Origin: Opitutia bacterium
GTDB taxonomy: Bacteria > Verrucomicrobiota > Verrucomicrobiia > Opitutales > Opitutaceae
Assembly: GCA_016217545.1 (NCBI GenBank)
Contig: JACRHT010000012.1
Span: 1,163,360-1,227,359, forward strand
DNA: 64,000 nt
Direction of reading: 5' to 3'
Positions 19,234 through 26,981 of the stretch are shown in pieces. A program made the translations under genes and the position numbers. The notes beneath the pieces are model-generated. The model saw nothing but the letters and a program-made list of their open reading frames with translations. It searched no databases and was not told the origin of the DNA. Position 1 is the stretch's first letter. Each line of letters starts with the position of its first letter.

Positions 19234-19261
19234 GGGTGGGAGCGGGCAGGCGCGCGGACGG

Positions 19262-19349
19262 AAGTTCTTAATGAGCAACCAATCAGTTTGGCGGGCACGG
19301 GCATGGCGGTGGGGCGTAGAGCGGCAAAGTTCTTAATGAGCAACTTTGC
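19262..19349. repeat. 18-bp direct repeats and hairpin between cusB and cusA
   Basis: AAGTTCTTAATGAGCAAC occurs at 19262-19279 and again at 19327-19344, 65 bp apart. The second copy forms the centre of a perfect 8-bp-arm hairpin (GCAAAGTT ... AACTTTGC, 19324-19349) directly behind the cusB stop. It may protect or attenuate the cusBA message, or be the scar of a short duplication. Confidence 0.5.
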
Positions 19350-21035
19350 TCACTCGATCTCCTCGCCGCACTCGAGCATGGCGGAGCCGAAGAAGGGATT
19401 GCGGAGTGTCTTGCTCTTCGAGAGCCAGCGGCCGGTGCCGAGGACAGGGGACATCGGACACTGATAGATCGTGAGGTTTTCCTTGTGGTGCAGGTGCTGC
19501 GCTTTCACGAGGTCGGCGAGATCGGTGCTGAAGGGCTCGAAGGCGCGGCGCGCGGCGTCGAGGTCGGAGCCGTCGGCTAGTTTCATTTTGGCGAGCGGCG
19601 TGCTGGCGGCGCTCGGGAACGCGGCGACGTAGGCCGTGAGCGCGTCGCGGAGGGCGGGGAGTTGTTTTTGGTAACCCGCGAGATTGTCGGACGCGAGGAG
19701 GTCGGCGGCGTCGGCCGCGGTGAAGGCGAGCGTCTTCAATGCCGCGTAGCCGGCGGCGTCGGGCTTCGGAGCTTCGACGGAAATTTTCCGGGGCGCGGCG
19801 GAGGCGTGGTCGTGTTCGCTGGTGCCGACGGCGGCGTGGGCGAGTTGCGCCTGGCCGTCGAGGATGAGCGCGCCTTCGGTGACGACTTTGTCGCCGTCGC
19901 GGAGGCCGGAGAGAACTTCGGCGTCGGTGTCGCCGGTGCGGCCGAGCGCGATTTCCTGCGCAGCGTAGGCGTGGTTGCCGCGATCGACGAAGACCACGGC
20001 GCGGCCGCTGTGTTGCAGCACGGCGGTGCGCGGGACGAGGAGAGTGTCGGGCGACTCGGCGAGGACGCCGGCGTAGGCGGTCTGGCGGTGGCGGAGGAGG
20101 CGGTCGGGATTATCGAGGACGACGCGGACCTTCGCGGTGCGGGTGGCTTCGTTGAGGTTGGGATCGATGAAGGCGATGGGCGCGGTGAGGATCTTACCCG
20201 GGAGCGAGGGGACGGTGACTTCGACTTGCTGGCCGACGCGCAGCCAGGCGAGGTCGGGCTCGGCGGCGTCGAAGACGAACCACATGCGCGAGAAGTCGCC
20301 GATTTGGAAAATCTCGTCCTTGGCCTCGACATATTTGCCTTCGTAGGCGCCGCGGGCGACGACGGTGCCGGACATCGGCGCGCGCATTGTGACCATCGCG
20401 GTGGCTTGCTTGGTGTTTTCGAGAATGGAGATTTCCTCGTCGGTAAGGCCGAGGCCGAGGAGTTTTTCCTTCGCGGCGGCGCGTTCGGCGGCGGTGAAGG
20501 CGATGGCGCCGGCCTTCATGCGCTCGAGGTATTCACGCTGCGCGGTGAGCATGTCGGGCGAGTAAATCGTGGCGAGTTGCGTGCCTTCCTGCACCTCGGC
20601 GCCGACGAAGTTCACGAAGAGTTTTTCGACGCGGCCCGGCACGCGCGCGGCGAGGATGCGATGACGCGTGTCGTCGTCGTCGATCGCGCCGGTGACGCGC
20701 AGCGTGCGGACGAGCGTGCCGCGGCGCACGGGCGAGGTTTGCACGCCGACGACCGCGGCCTGCGCGGGCGTGAGCGTGACGAGGTTCGGGTCTACAGCGG
20801 CGGAGGCGGACGTGGTGGTCGCGCTGGCCGCGACGAGCGCCATGCCGCAGATGGTGCACTTGGCGTCGGCCTTGTCGGACTTGATCCACGGGTGCATCGG
20901 GCACTGATACGTGGTGGCGGCCGATGCGGCGGCGTGCTCATGACGGTCGGGTCCGGAAGATCTGCCGCAGCCGGTGAGGCTGAAGCCGGCGAGCAGCGCG
21001 AGGGCGATGAAGAGCGAGGAGGCACGGTCGTTCAC
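19350..21035 (-). CDS. cusB: RND efflux periplasmic adaptor (CusB family) with heavy-metal-binding domain
   Basis: 561 residues. A signal peptide with lipobox SLTGCG is followed by a heavy-metal-binding domain (YQCPMHPWI...KCTICGMALV, about residues 43-68). The membrane-fusion barrel-sandwich and beta-barrel regions come next (VPGRVEKLFVNFVGAEVQEG, APMSGTVVARGAYEGKYV). A C-terminal extension from about residue 430 resembles DUF3347 and ends with a second Cys/Met patch (IYQCPMSPVLG). It links the CusA pump to an outer-membrane channel not found here. It is the first gene of the efflux operon. Confidence 0.9.
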   Translation of the reverse strand: MNDRASSLFIALALLAGFSLTGCGRSSGPDRHEHAAASAATTYQCPMHPWIKSDKADAKCTICGMALVAASATTTSASAAVDPNLVTLTPAQAAVVGVQTSPVRRGTLVRTLRVTGAIDDDDTRHRILAARVPGRVEKLFVNFVGAEVQEGTQLATIYSPDMLTAQREYLERMKAGAIAFTAAERAAAKEKLLGLGLTDEEISILENTKQATAMVTMRAPMSGTVVARGAYEGKYVEAKDEIFQIGDFSRMWFVFDAAEPDLAWLRVGQQVEVTVPSLPGKILTAPIAFIDPNLNEATRTAKVRVVLDNPDRLLRHRQTAYAGVLAESPDTLLVPRTAVLQHSGRAVVFVDRGNHAYAAQEIALGRTGDTDAEVLSGLRDGDKVVTEGALILDGQAQLAHAAVGTSEHDHASAAPRKISVEAPKPDAAGYAALKTLAFTAADAADLLASDNLAGYQKQLPALRDALTAYVAAFPSAASTPLAKMKLADGSDLDAARRAFEPFSTDLADLVKAQHLHHKENLTIYQCPMSPVLGTGRWLSKSKTLRNPFFGSAMLECGEEIE

Positions 21036-21146
21036 GTCTCGTGATACGCCGAATATGGTCCCAGCCCTGCCGCAATCTTTGTCGTTTCTCGCGCGGCCGC
21101 TGCGTGAGCGATGCCGGCGAAAACCCCGAAGCGCGGCTCCTGAACT

Positions 21147-21163
21147 GTAACCTAATAGGTTAC
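21147..21163. promoter_or_regulatory. 17-bp palindrome, copper-island site 3
   Basis: GTAACCTAATAGGTTAC, identical to site 1, lies 111 bp upstream of cusB and just beyond the eamA 3' end. Its position at the head of cusB-cusA-ecf matches the role of sites 1 and 2 at the head of the copA operon. Confidence 0.65.
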
Positions 21164-21182
21164 ACTTCGCTGGGGGGCGGGA

Positions 21183-22166
21183 TCAGTTTTTAGCCGCTGC
21201 AGTGGCGGAGTTGCCGGGGCGCGGGGTGGCGGCGGTGGGTTTCTTGACCTTGGCGATCGTGATGGTGGCGACGCCGGCGATGATCACGGCCGCGGCAGTG
21301 AAGGTGCGCGAGTTGACCGGTTCGTGGAGAATCAACCAGCCGAGGAAAACCGCGACGATCGGGTTCACGTAGGTGTAGGTGTAGACCTTGGCGGGAGTGC
21401 TGTGCTTCATCAGCCACACGAATGCCGTGAAGCCCACGAGCGAGCCGACGAGCGTGAGATAGGTCCACGCGCCGACGGCGTGCGGCGTGAACATCGCGGT
21501 CGAGAGATGAAACGGTTCGCCGGCGAGCAGACTCGCGAGGAAGAGCCAGCCGCTGCCGGTGACCATTTGAATCGCGGAGGCGGTGAACGGCTCGGCGGGC
21601 TCGGAGGCGTAGCGGCCGTAGAGCGAGCCGGCGCTCCAGAGCCAGGTGGCGGCGAGCAGCGCGCCGACGTTGAGAAAATTCAGTCCGCCGGTGCCGTGCG
21701 CGATGTCGGGGCCGACGAGCAGCGCGAGACCGGCGAAGCCCAGCGCGAGTCCGATCCAGATCGGCAGCGTGGGGCGCGAGCCGCGTTTTTTTGTCGGGTC
21801 GGCGGCGTGGATCGCCCAATCGAGCAGCACGACGGCGAAGGGACCGGCGGAGACGAGCAGCGTGGCGATGCCGGAGGGGACGGTTTGCTCGGCCCAACAC
21901 ACGAGGCCGTTGCCGCCGAGCATGAGGAAGAGGCCGACGATGGCGTTGTCGCGCCACTGCTTCGCGGTGGGGCGGATTTTTTTCGTGAACCACAGAAACC
22001 CGTAGAGCAGCGCGCCGGAGACGGCGAAACGCGTCGCTGCCATGAAGAACGGCGGCAGCGTCTCGACCGCAACGCGGATGGCGAGGTAGGTCGAGCCCCA
22101 CACCAGATAGACGGCGGCGAACGCGGCGATGAGTTGGCCGCGCGGGGCGGGATGCGTGGAGGACAT
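21183..22166 (-). CDS. EamA/DMT-family exporter
   Basis: 327 residues with ten predicted membrane helices in two EamA repeats (AAVYLVWGSTYLAIRVAVETLPPFF and, in the second half, WLWSAGSLYGRYASEP...LGWLILHEPVNSRTF). Such proteins export amino acids or other small metabolites. It lies downstream of the MocR regulator and the cupin gene on the same strand. MocR genes often pair with EamA exporters, so control by that regulator is likely (inference). Confidence 0.88.
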   Translation of the reverse strand: MSSTHPAPRGQLIAAFAAVYLVWGSTYLAIRVAVETLPPFFMAATRFAVSGALLYGFLWFTKKIRPTAKQWRDNAIVGLFLMLGGNGLVCWAEQTVPSGIATLLVSAGPFAVVLLDWAIHAADPTKKRGSRPTLPIWIGLALGFAGLALLVGPDIAHGTGGLNFLNVGALLAATWLWSAGSLYGRYASEPAEPFTASAIQMVTGSGWLFLASLLAGEPFHLSTAMFTPHAVGAWTYLTLVGSLVGFTAFVWLMKHSTPAKVYTYTYVNPIVAVFLGWLILHEPVNSRTFTAAAVIIAGVATITIAKVKKPTAATPRPGNSATAAAKN

Positions 22167-22246
22167 GAAAAGCTGAGAGCTGAGAGTCTGGAGCTGAGAG
22201 CTGAAAAGAAATGGGCGCGGACGCGTGGGCGAGCGCGCGGCCTGTT

Positions 22247-22576
22247 CTAATCGACGACGAAGAGCGTCGCGCCGGTGAAGGTCGTCGAGCGGTGCGGCTC
22301 GGCGCCGTCGGCGACTTGGTAGCTCATGCCGGATTTGAGCACGAAGGTGCGGCCGTCCTCGAGTTCGGTGGTGAGTTCGCCGCTCACGCAGAAGAGGATG
22401 TGTCCCTTGGAGCACCAGTGGTCCGCGGTATAGCCGGGCGAGTAGGTGAGCATCCGCACGCGGATGGGGCCGAACTGGCGCACGCGCCACTCGGCCCAGC
22501 CGGTGAGGCCGGGTTTGCGCTCGGCGGGGACGGTGGACCAGTCGGTGATGCCGAAGGGGAGGTTTTCGATCTGCAT
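22247..22576 (-). CDS. small single-domain cupin (DHxC-type motif)
   Basis: 109 residues forming one cupin barrel. The motif ADHWCSKGHILFCVSGEL replaces the usual HxH with D-H-W-C and resembles the family of small cupins named after a DHCW-like motif. The second half reads LEDGRTFVLKSGMSYQVADG. Metal or small-molecule binding is likely but no reaction is known. It sits between mocR and eamA, so it may be part of that regulon. Confidence 0.75.
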   Translation of the reverse strand: MQIENLPFGITDWSTVPAERKPGLTGWAEWRVRQFGPIRVRMLTYSPGYTADHWCSKGHILFCVSGELTTELEDGRTFVLKSGMSYQVADGAEPHRSTTFTGATLFVVD

Positions 22577-22679
22577 GGCGGCGAGCGGTGGAACTGAAGT
22601 TGAGAGTTGAGGGATGAGAATTGAGAGAGGGGAGCGACGGTCGGGAGCGCGGAAAGCGTGCGGGGGATTCGCGGCCGTG

Positions 22680-22712
22680 TTGAGGTCGCCTGCGAGCAGG
22701 TTCCTACATGGG
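22680..22712. repeat. possible REP-like element
   Basis: The stretch contains CGCCTGCGAGCAGGTTCCTAC, with a short inverted repeat CCTGC-GA-GCAGG, in the 150-bp gap between mocR and the cupin gene. It has the look of a dispersed extragenic repeat, but only one copy is visible here. No gene occupies the gap. Confidence 0.3.
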
Positions 22713-22730
22713 GCAGCGCGAGAGGCGCGC

Positions 22731-24200
22731 TTAGAGCTGTTGCTTCACGAGGTCGCCGAGCGTTTTCAGGGCGGCGTCCATTTCGTCGGACCACGGCTGG
22801 CTGCAGCTCATGCGGAGGCAGTTGCGGTAGCGGTCCTTCACGGCGGAGAAGAGCGAGCCGGGGGCGGTGTTGATCTTGTGCTTCAGCGCGTCGCGGCGCA
22901 GGCGCAGCGTGTCGACCTTCACCGGGAATTCGACCCAGATGTAGTTGCCGCCTTGCGGGCGGCTGTAGCGCGTGCCGTCGGGGAAGTGACGCTGCATGCC
23001 TTGGAGGAACGAGTGCAGGTGCTCGCGATACGCGCGGCGCAGCGAGCGCAGGTGGTGATCGTAGCCGCCGTCGCGCAGGAACTCCGCGATGGTTTTTTGG
23101 AGAATGCGCGGCGTGCCCATCGTGTTGATGAACTTCAGGCGGCGGATGCGCTCGAGGTAACGGCCGGGGGCGGTCCAGCCGACGTGGAAGCCGGGTGCGA
23201 GCGTCTTGCCGAACGAGGAGCAAAGCATCACGCGGCCGTCGCGGTCCCAGGCCTTCAGCGGCTTCGGGCGGAGGTCGCCGAAATGAGTGTCGCCGTAGAT
23301 GTCGTCTTCGATGATCGGCAGGTCGTGTTCGGCGAGGAGCTCGTAGATTTTCTGCTTCTTCTCGTCGGGCATGAGCGAGCCGAGCGGGTTGTGGAAATTG
23401 GGCATCAGCATCACGACCTTGATGTCGTTCTGTGCGAGCGCTTCCTGGAGCGACTCGATGCACATGCCTTGGCGCGAGCAGGTGGGAATCTCGAGCGCGC
23501 GCAGGCCGAGCGCCTGGATGATTTCCAAGAAACCGAAATAGGCGGGCGTCTCGATCGCGACGGTGTCGCCGGGTTTGGTGACGGCGCGGAGGCAGAGGTT
23601 GAGCTCATCGGTGCCGCCGGTGGTGATGACCATATCCTCGTGGCTGATGGGCACGCCGGCTTGGAGGTAGCGGCGGGCGATTTCGCGCGTGAGCGGTTCG
23701 TAGCCCCAGTTCATGCCCGGGCGGCCGATGAGCGACGGGTCGCGGCGCGCGACGGAGCCGAGCATGCGCGCGAGCTTCTTCGTCGGGAAAAGGGTGTGGT
23801 GCGGACACGCGGAGCCGAACGGCACGTAGTCGGCGTTGAGCGCGACTTCCATGACGTCGGCGGTGAGATCGTTCACGCCGACGAAGGACGGCTTGCTCAT
23901 CGGGCGCGCCATGCGCGGCTCGGGCGCGCTGGTGAGCGCGCGCGGACGGACGTAGTAGCCGGATTGCGGGCGCGCCTCGAGGTAGCCGCGGTTCTCGAGC
24001 ACCGTGTAGGCTTGGAGCACGGTGGCGATGGAGACGTCGCGCTGGCGCGACATGATGCGGACGGACGGCACGCGATGACCCGGGCGCAGCGTGCCCTGTT
24101 CGATGAGGTTTTGGAGCGAGTCGGCGAGCTCAGCGTAGAGGGGCCGAGCGGCGGCTTTCGCGGGCGAAAGCGGCTTGGGGGTGACGACGGTCTGGATCAT
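22731..24200 (-). CDS. MocR-family transcriptional regulator (GntR HTH fused to aminotransferase fold)
   Basis: 489 residues. The N-terminal winged helix-turn-helix of GntR type is at about residues 18-85 (LYAELADSLQNLIEQGTLRPGHRVPSVRIMSRQRDVSIATVLQAY). A type I aminotransferase domain fills the rest, with TTGGTDELNLCLRAV, NFHNPLGSLMP, EDDIYGD and the PLP Lys in SSFGKTLAPG. MocR proteins use PLP or an amine as the signal and usually control amino-acid or vitamin B6-linked genes. Downstream are the small cupin and the EamA exporter. Confidence 0.9.
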   Translation of the reverse strand: MIQTVVTPKPLSPAKAAARPLYAELADSLQNLIEQGTLRPGHRVPSVRIMSRQRDVSIATVLQAYTVLENRGYLEARPQSGYYVRPRALTSAPEPRMARPMSKPSFVGVNDLTADVMEVALNADYVPFGSACPHHTLFPTKKLARMLGSVARRDPSLIGRPGMNWGYEPLTREIARRYLQAGVPISHEDMVITTGGTDELNLCLRAVTKPGDTVAIETPAYFGFLEIIQALGLRALEIPTCSRQGMCIESLQEALAQNDIKVVMLMPNFHNPLGSLMPDEKKQKIYELLAEHDLPIIEDDIYGDTHFGDLRPKPLKAWDRDGRVMLCSSFGKTLAPGFHVGWTAPGRYLERIRRLKFINTMGTPRILQKTIAEFLRDGGYDHHLRSLRRAYREHLHSFLQGMQRHFPDGTRYSRPQGGNYIWVEFPVKVDTLRLRRDALKHKINTAPGSLFSAVKDRYRNCLRMSCSQPWSDEMDAALKTLGDLVKQQL

Positions 24201-24225
24201 GGCGTGGAAAGCAAAAGTGCGCCGT

Positions 24226-24350
24226 CACTGTAGCGGAGAACGTGTCGGCACAGTAGCGGCAGCGCGGTGCCATTGATACCAGCACAGTTATGCCAGACAA
24301 GCACTGTGACCATGACAGATTCTCAGAGGTTCGTTGAAAATCATTCAACG
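24226..24350. promoter_or_regulatory. regulatory region upstream of mocR
   Basis: The 327 bp between mocR and the outer-membrane protein gene hold no gene. CACTGT or CACAGT occurs four times, at 24226, 24249, 24283 and 24302; the last two form an inverted pair. A separate inverted repeat, CGTTGAA-N5-TTCAACG, lies at 24332-24350. Repeated short boxes are typical of MocR autoregulatory regions. From 24351 to 24527 I see nothing further. Confidence 0.4.
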
Positions 24351-24527
24351 ATGCGGCGCGCGCTCAGAGCGAGAGCGAGGAAATGCCGGCGGCCAGGCGC
24401 GCGCCAAATGCATGCGGGCCTCCGCGGAAAAGCAGGAGGTGGCCGTTCGGCTAACGACGGGAGATCTGGCCGTCGCAGGGCGCGCTTACGGCCGCGCCGT
24501 CCAGATGGCGGGGCGCCGCTGTGGGCG

Positions 24528-25421
24528 TCAGAACGAGCCCTTGAGCGCGAGCGAGACGAAGGTGCCGGCGTCGCCGTCGAGGCGGTAGTTCTTGTCGAAG
24601 TAGTCGAACTTCCGGTCGGTGACCGCGCCGACGTCGGCGCTGAGCGTCACGCGCTCGCCGAGCGAGTAGTCGAGGCCGAGGCCGACGCGCACTTCGCGGA
24701 AATCGACGTAGGTGTTCGCGATCCGCGCGAGACCGGCTGAGGGCGAGCCGACGTTGCGCGAGACGCGGAAGCTGCCGCCGGCGAAGCCGGCGCTGGCGCG
24801 GAGCGAGAGGTTTTCGGTCGCCTGCCACGTGAAGCCGCTGCGCGGGAAGCCGACGCTGAAGAGCCACTGCGGAGCGAATTGCCAGCGGACGCCGGCGATG
24901 GGCAGCACGGGGTTGTCGGAGAATGGATTGGCATTCACGCCGAAGCTCCAGATCAGCGCGCGGCTCTGCGCGTAGTTCACGAGCAGGAGGGCGGGGACGT
25001 TGAAGCTCTTGCCGAGCTGTTCCTCGAAATCGCCGTAGAAGCCGGGGCGCAGGTAGACGGCCGCGCTCCAGTGGGCGTCGAAGCGGCGTTGCGCGCCGAG
25101 GTTGAGGGAGAATTCGGCGAGGCTCGCGGGCAGCGGCAGGGCGGTAACGCCGTCCTGATCGAGGTCGAACTGCTGCACGGCCACGCCGTAGATGAGTTGC
25201 GTGCTCTCGTCCCACGCGTGGCGGCCGGAGACGCTGACGCCGTAGCTCTTCACCGCGAGCGAGCCGAGCGTCTGCGGACCGCGGGCGAGATCTTCGCGCG
25301 ACGAGTAGGAGCTGTTGAACTCGGCGGAGGCGAGCAGGTCGGGGCGCATCGTGGCCGAAGGCTGCGCAAAACTGGAAACGGCGGAGGCGAGCGCGGCGAG
25401 GCAGAGCGGGGCGATCTTCAT
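24528..25421 (-). CDS. outer-membrane beta-barrel protein (DUF6268-like)
   Basis: 297 residues. A signal peptide (MKIAPLCLAALASAVSSFA) is followed by alternating amphipathic strands (LGSLAVKSYGVSVSGRHAW, HWSAAVYLRPGFYGDF, VRVGLGLDYSLGERVTLSADVGAV) and a C-terminal Phe, as expected for outer-membrane barrels. The style resembles DUF6268 proteins. No cargo can be inferred. The ATG at 25419-25421 is preferred over an extension that lacks signal character. Confidence 0.65.
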   Translation of the reverse strand: MKIAPLCLAALASAVSSFAQPSATMRPDLLASAEFNSSYSSREDLARGPQTLGSLAVKSYGVSVSGRHAWDESTQLIYGVAVQQFDLDQDGVTALPLPASLAEFSLNLGAQRRFDAHWSAAVYLRPGFYGDFEEQLGKSFNVPALLLVNYAQSRALIWSFGVNANPFSDNPVLPIAGVRWQFAPQWLFSVGFPRSGFTWQATENLSLRASAGFAGGSFRVSRNVGSPSAGLARIANTYVDFREVRVGLGLDYSLGERVTLSADVGAVTDRKFDYFDKNYRLDGDAGTFVSLALKGSF

Positions 25422-25498
25422 GGCACGGACGAGTGCCGAGGTGTCGACGGGTCGCAAATAATAAAACGCGGGCTGGAAACGACGCGGCGGCGTTCCAC

Positions 25499-26290
25499 TC
25501 AGCCGACGATTTCGCCGCGCAGGTAGAGCGCGGCGCGGCCGGCGAGTCGCACGCGATCGCCGGCGAGGGTGCAGAGGAGTTCACCGCCGCGCGCGGAAAC
25601 CTGGCGGGCGCGGAGGGGATTTTTGCCGAGGCGCGCGACCCAGTAGGGCGTGAGGGTGCAGTGCGCGGAGCCGGTCACGGGATCCTCGGGCACGCCGGCG
25701 CCGGGGGCGAAGAAACGCGACGCGCAGTCGCAACCTTCGCCGGGCGCGGTGGCGATGACGCGCGCGTCACCGAGCTGGGCGAGGCGGAGGAAGTCGGGCC
25801 GCAGCGCAAGCACCTCGGCCTGCGTCGCGTAGACGGCGAGGTAGTAGGCGTGCGTGGGGACCTTGAGCAGCTCGCGCGGCGCGATGTTGAGGCTGGCGAG
25901 GATTTCGGCCGGCGGCGTGGCGAGGGGCGCCGCGGGGCGCGAGGGAAAATCCAGCTCGAGTTCTCCGCTGGGCAGGCGCGTGACGTGGAGGGGGCCGCTG
26001 CGCGAGTCGAACGTGATGCGCGTGCCGGCTTGGCCGAGTTCGTGGAAGATGACGAACGCGCTCGCGAGGGTGGCGTGGCCGCAGAGATCGACTTCGACGG
26101 CGGGCGTGAACCAGCGCAGGTGGAAGCGGTCGGGCCCGGTGCGGACGAAGAAGGCGGTTTCGGCGAGGCCGTTTTCGAAGGCGATGAGGCGCATCCGCTC
26201 GTCGGGCAGCCAGGCGTCGAGCGGGACGACGCCGGCGGGGTTGCCGGTGAAGATCTTGTCGGTGAAGGCGTCGACCCAGAAGAGGCGCAT
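25499..26290 (-). CDS. PhzF-family isomerase-like protein
   Basis: 263 residues with the PhzF signature N-terminus (FWVDAFTDKIFTGNPAGVVPLD), the conserved ENGLAETAFF containing the catalytic Glu, RWFTPAVEVDLCGHATLA and the C-terminal half-repeat GCDCASRFFAPGAGVPEDPVTGSAHC. PhzF proteins share the diaminopimelate epimerase fold. Most family members outside phenazine clusters have unknown substrates, and no phenazine gene is present here. Confidence 0.88.
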   Translation of the reverse strand: MRLFWVDAFTDKIFTGNPAGVVPLDAWLPDERMRLIAFENGLAETAFFVRTGPDRFHLRWFTPAVEVDLCGHATLASAFVIFHELGQAGTRITFDSRSGPLHVTRLPSGELELDFPSRPAAPLATPPAEILASLNIAPRELLKVPTHAYYLAVYATQAEVLALRPDFLRLAQLGDARVIATAPGEGCDCASRFFAPGAGVPEDPVTGSAHCTLTPYWVARLGKNPLRARQVSARGGELLCTLAGDRVRLAGRAALYLRGEIVG

Positions 26291-26383
26291 GGATTGGGGT
26301 TCTCGAATTTCCGATGGCGTGACGAGCGGGTTCGCGCTGTGCGGGGCGTCGATCAGCCGAACTGGACAGGCTTGCGACGGCGG

Positions 26384-26866
26384 TCAGGCGTAGCGCGTGA
26401 GCGAATCGCCGGTGAGGCGGCAGATTTGCCACTCCTTCATGCGGCGGGCGCCGAGCGATTCGTAGAAGTCGATCGCGGGCTGGTTCCAGTCGAGCACGCT
26501 CCACTCCATGCGGCCGCAGCCGCGGGCGTTGGCGAGTTTGGCGAGGTGCAGGAGCAGGGCTTTGCCGATGCCACGGCCGCGGAATTCGGGGTGCACGAAG
26601 AGGTCTTCGAGGTAGAGGCCGGGGCGCGCGAGGAAGGTGGAGTAGTTGAAAAAGTAGAGCGCGAAGCCGGCGTTCGCGCCATCGGCCTCGGCCAGCACAC
26701 AGTGGGCGACAGGGGCGGAGCCGTCGGCGGGGAAGAGCGTGCGCGCGAGTTGCTCCTCGGTGGCGACGCATTCGCCGGTGAGCTTTTCGTAGCCGGCGAG
26801 GGCGCGGATGCAGGCGAGGATCGTCGGGGTGTCTTCCCGGGTGGCGGCGCGAATCGTGCAAGACAT
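26384..26866 (-). CDS. GNAT family N-acetyltransferase (diamine/polyamine type)
   Basis: 160 residues, starting MSCTIRAATREDTPTILACIRALAGYEKL. Motif A is LYLEDLFVHPEFRGRGIGKALLLHLAKLA and motif B is DWNQPAIDFYESLGA. The LEDLFV and YEKL pattern is typical of the spermidine/spermine acetyltransferase-like branch. It is divergent from the hybrid kinase gene. Confidence 0.82.
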   Translation of the reverse strand: MSCTIRAATREDTPTILACIRALAGYEKLTGECVATEEQLARTLFPADGSAPVAHCVLAEADGANAGFALYFFNYSTFLARPGLYLEDLFVHPEFRGRGIGKALLLHLAKLANARGCGRMEWSVLDWNQPAIDFYESLGARRMKEWQICRLTGDSLTRYA

Positions 26867-26981
26867 GGCGCGGAGATGAACCCGGGAGCGCCGGGTTGGC
26901 GATATTTTTGGCCCGAGGTGGCGAGGAGGGGATTGGCTGGACAAGGGGAGGCGCGAAGTCTGTTTTCGACCCCACCCGCGG

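Noticed and set aside
22170..22205. GAGAGCTGAGAG-type repeat between eamA and the cupin gene
   Set aside because: A short simple-sequence tract; I see no link to a feature.
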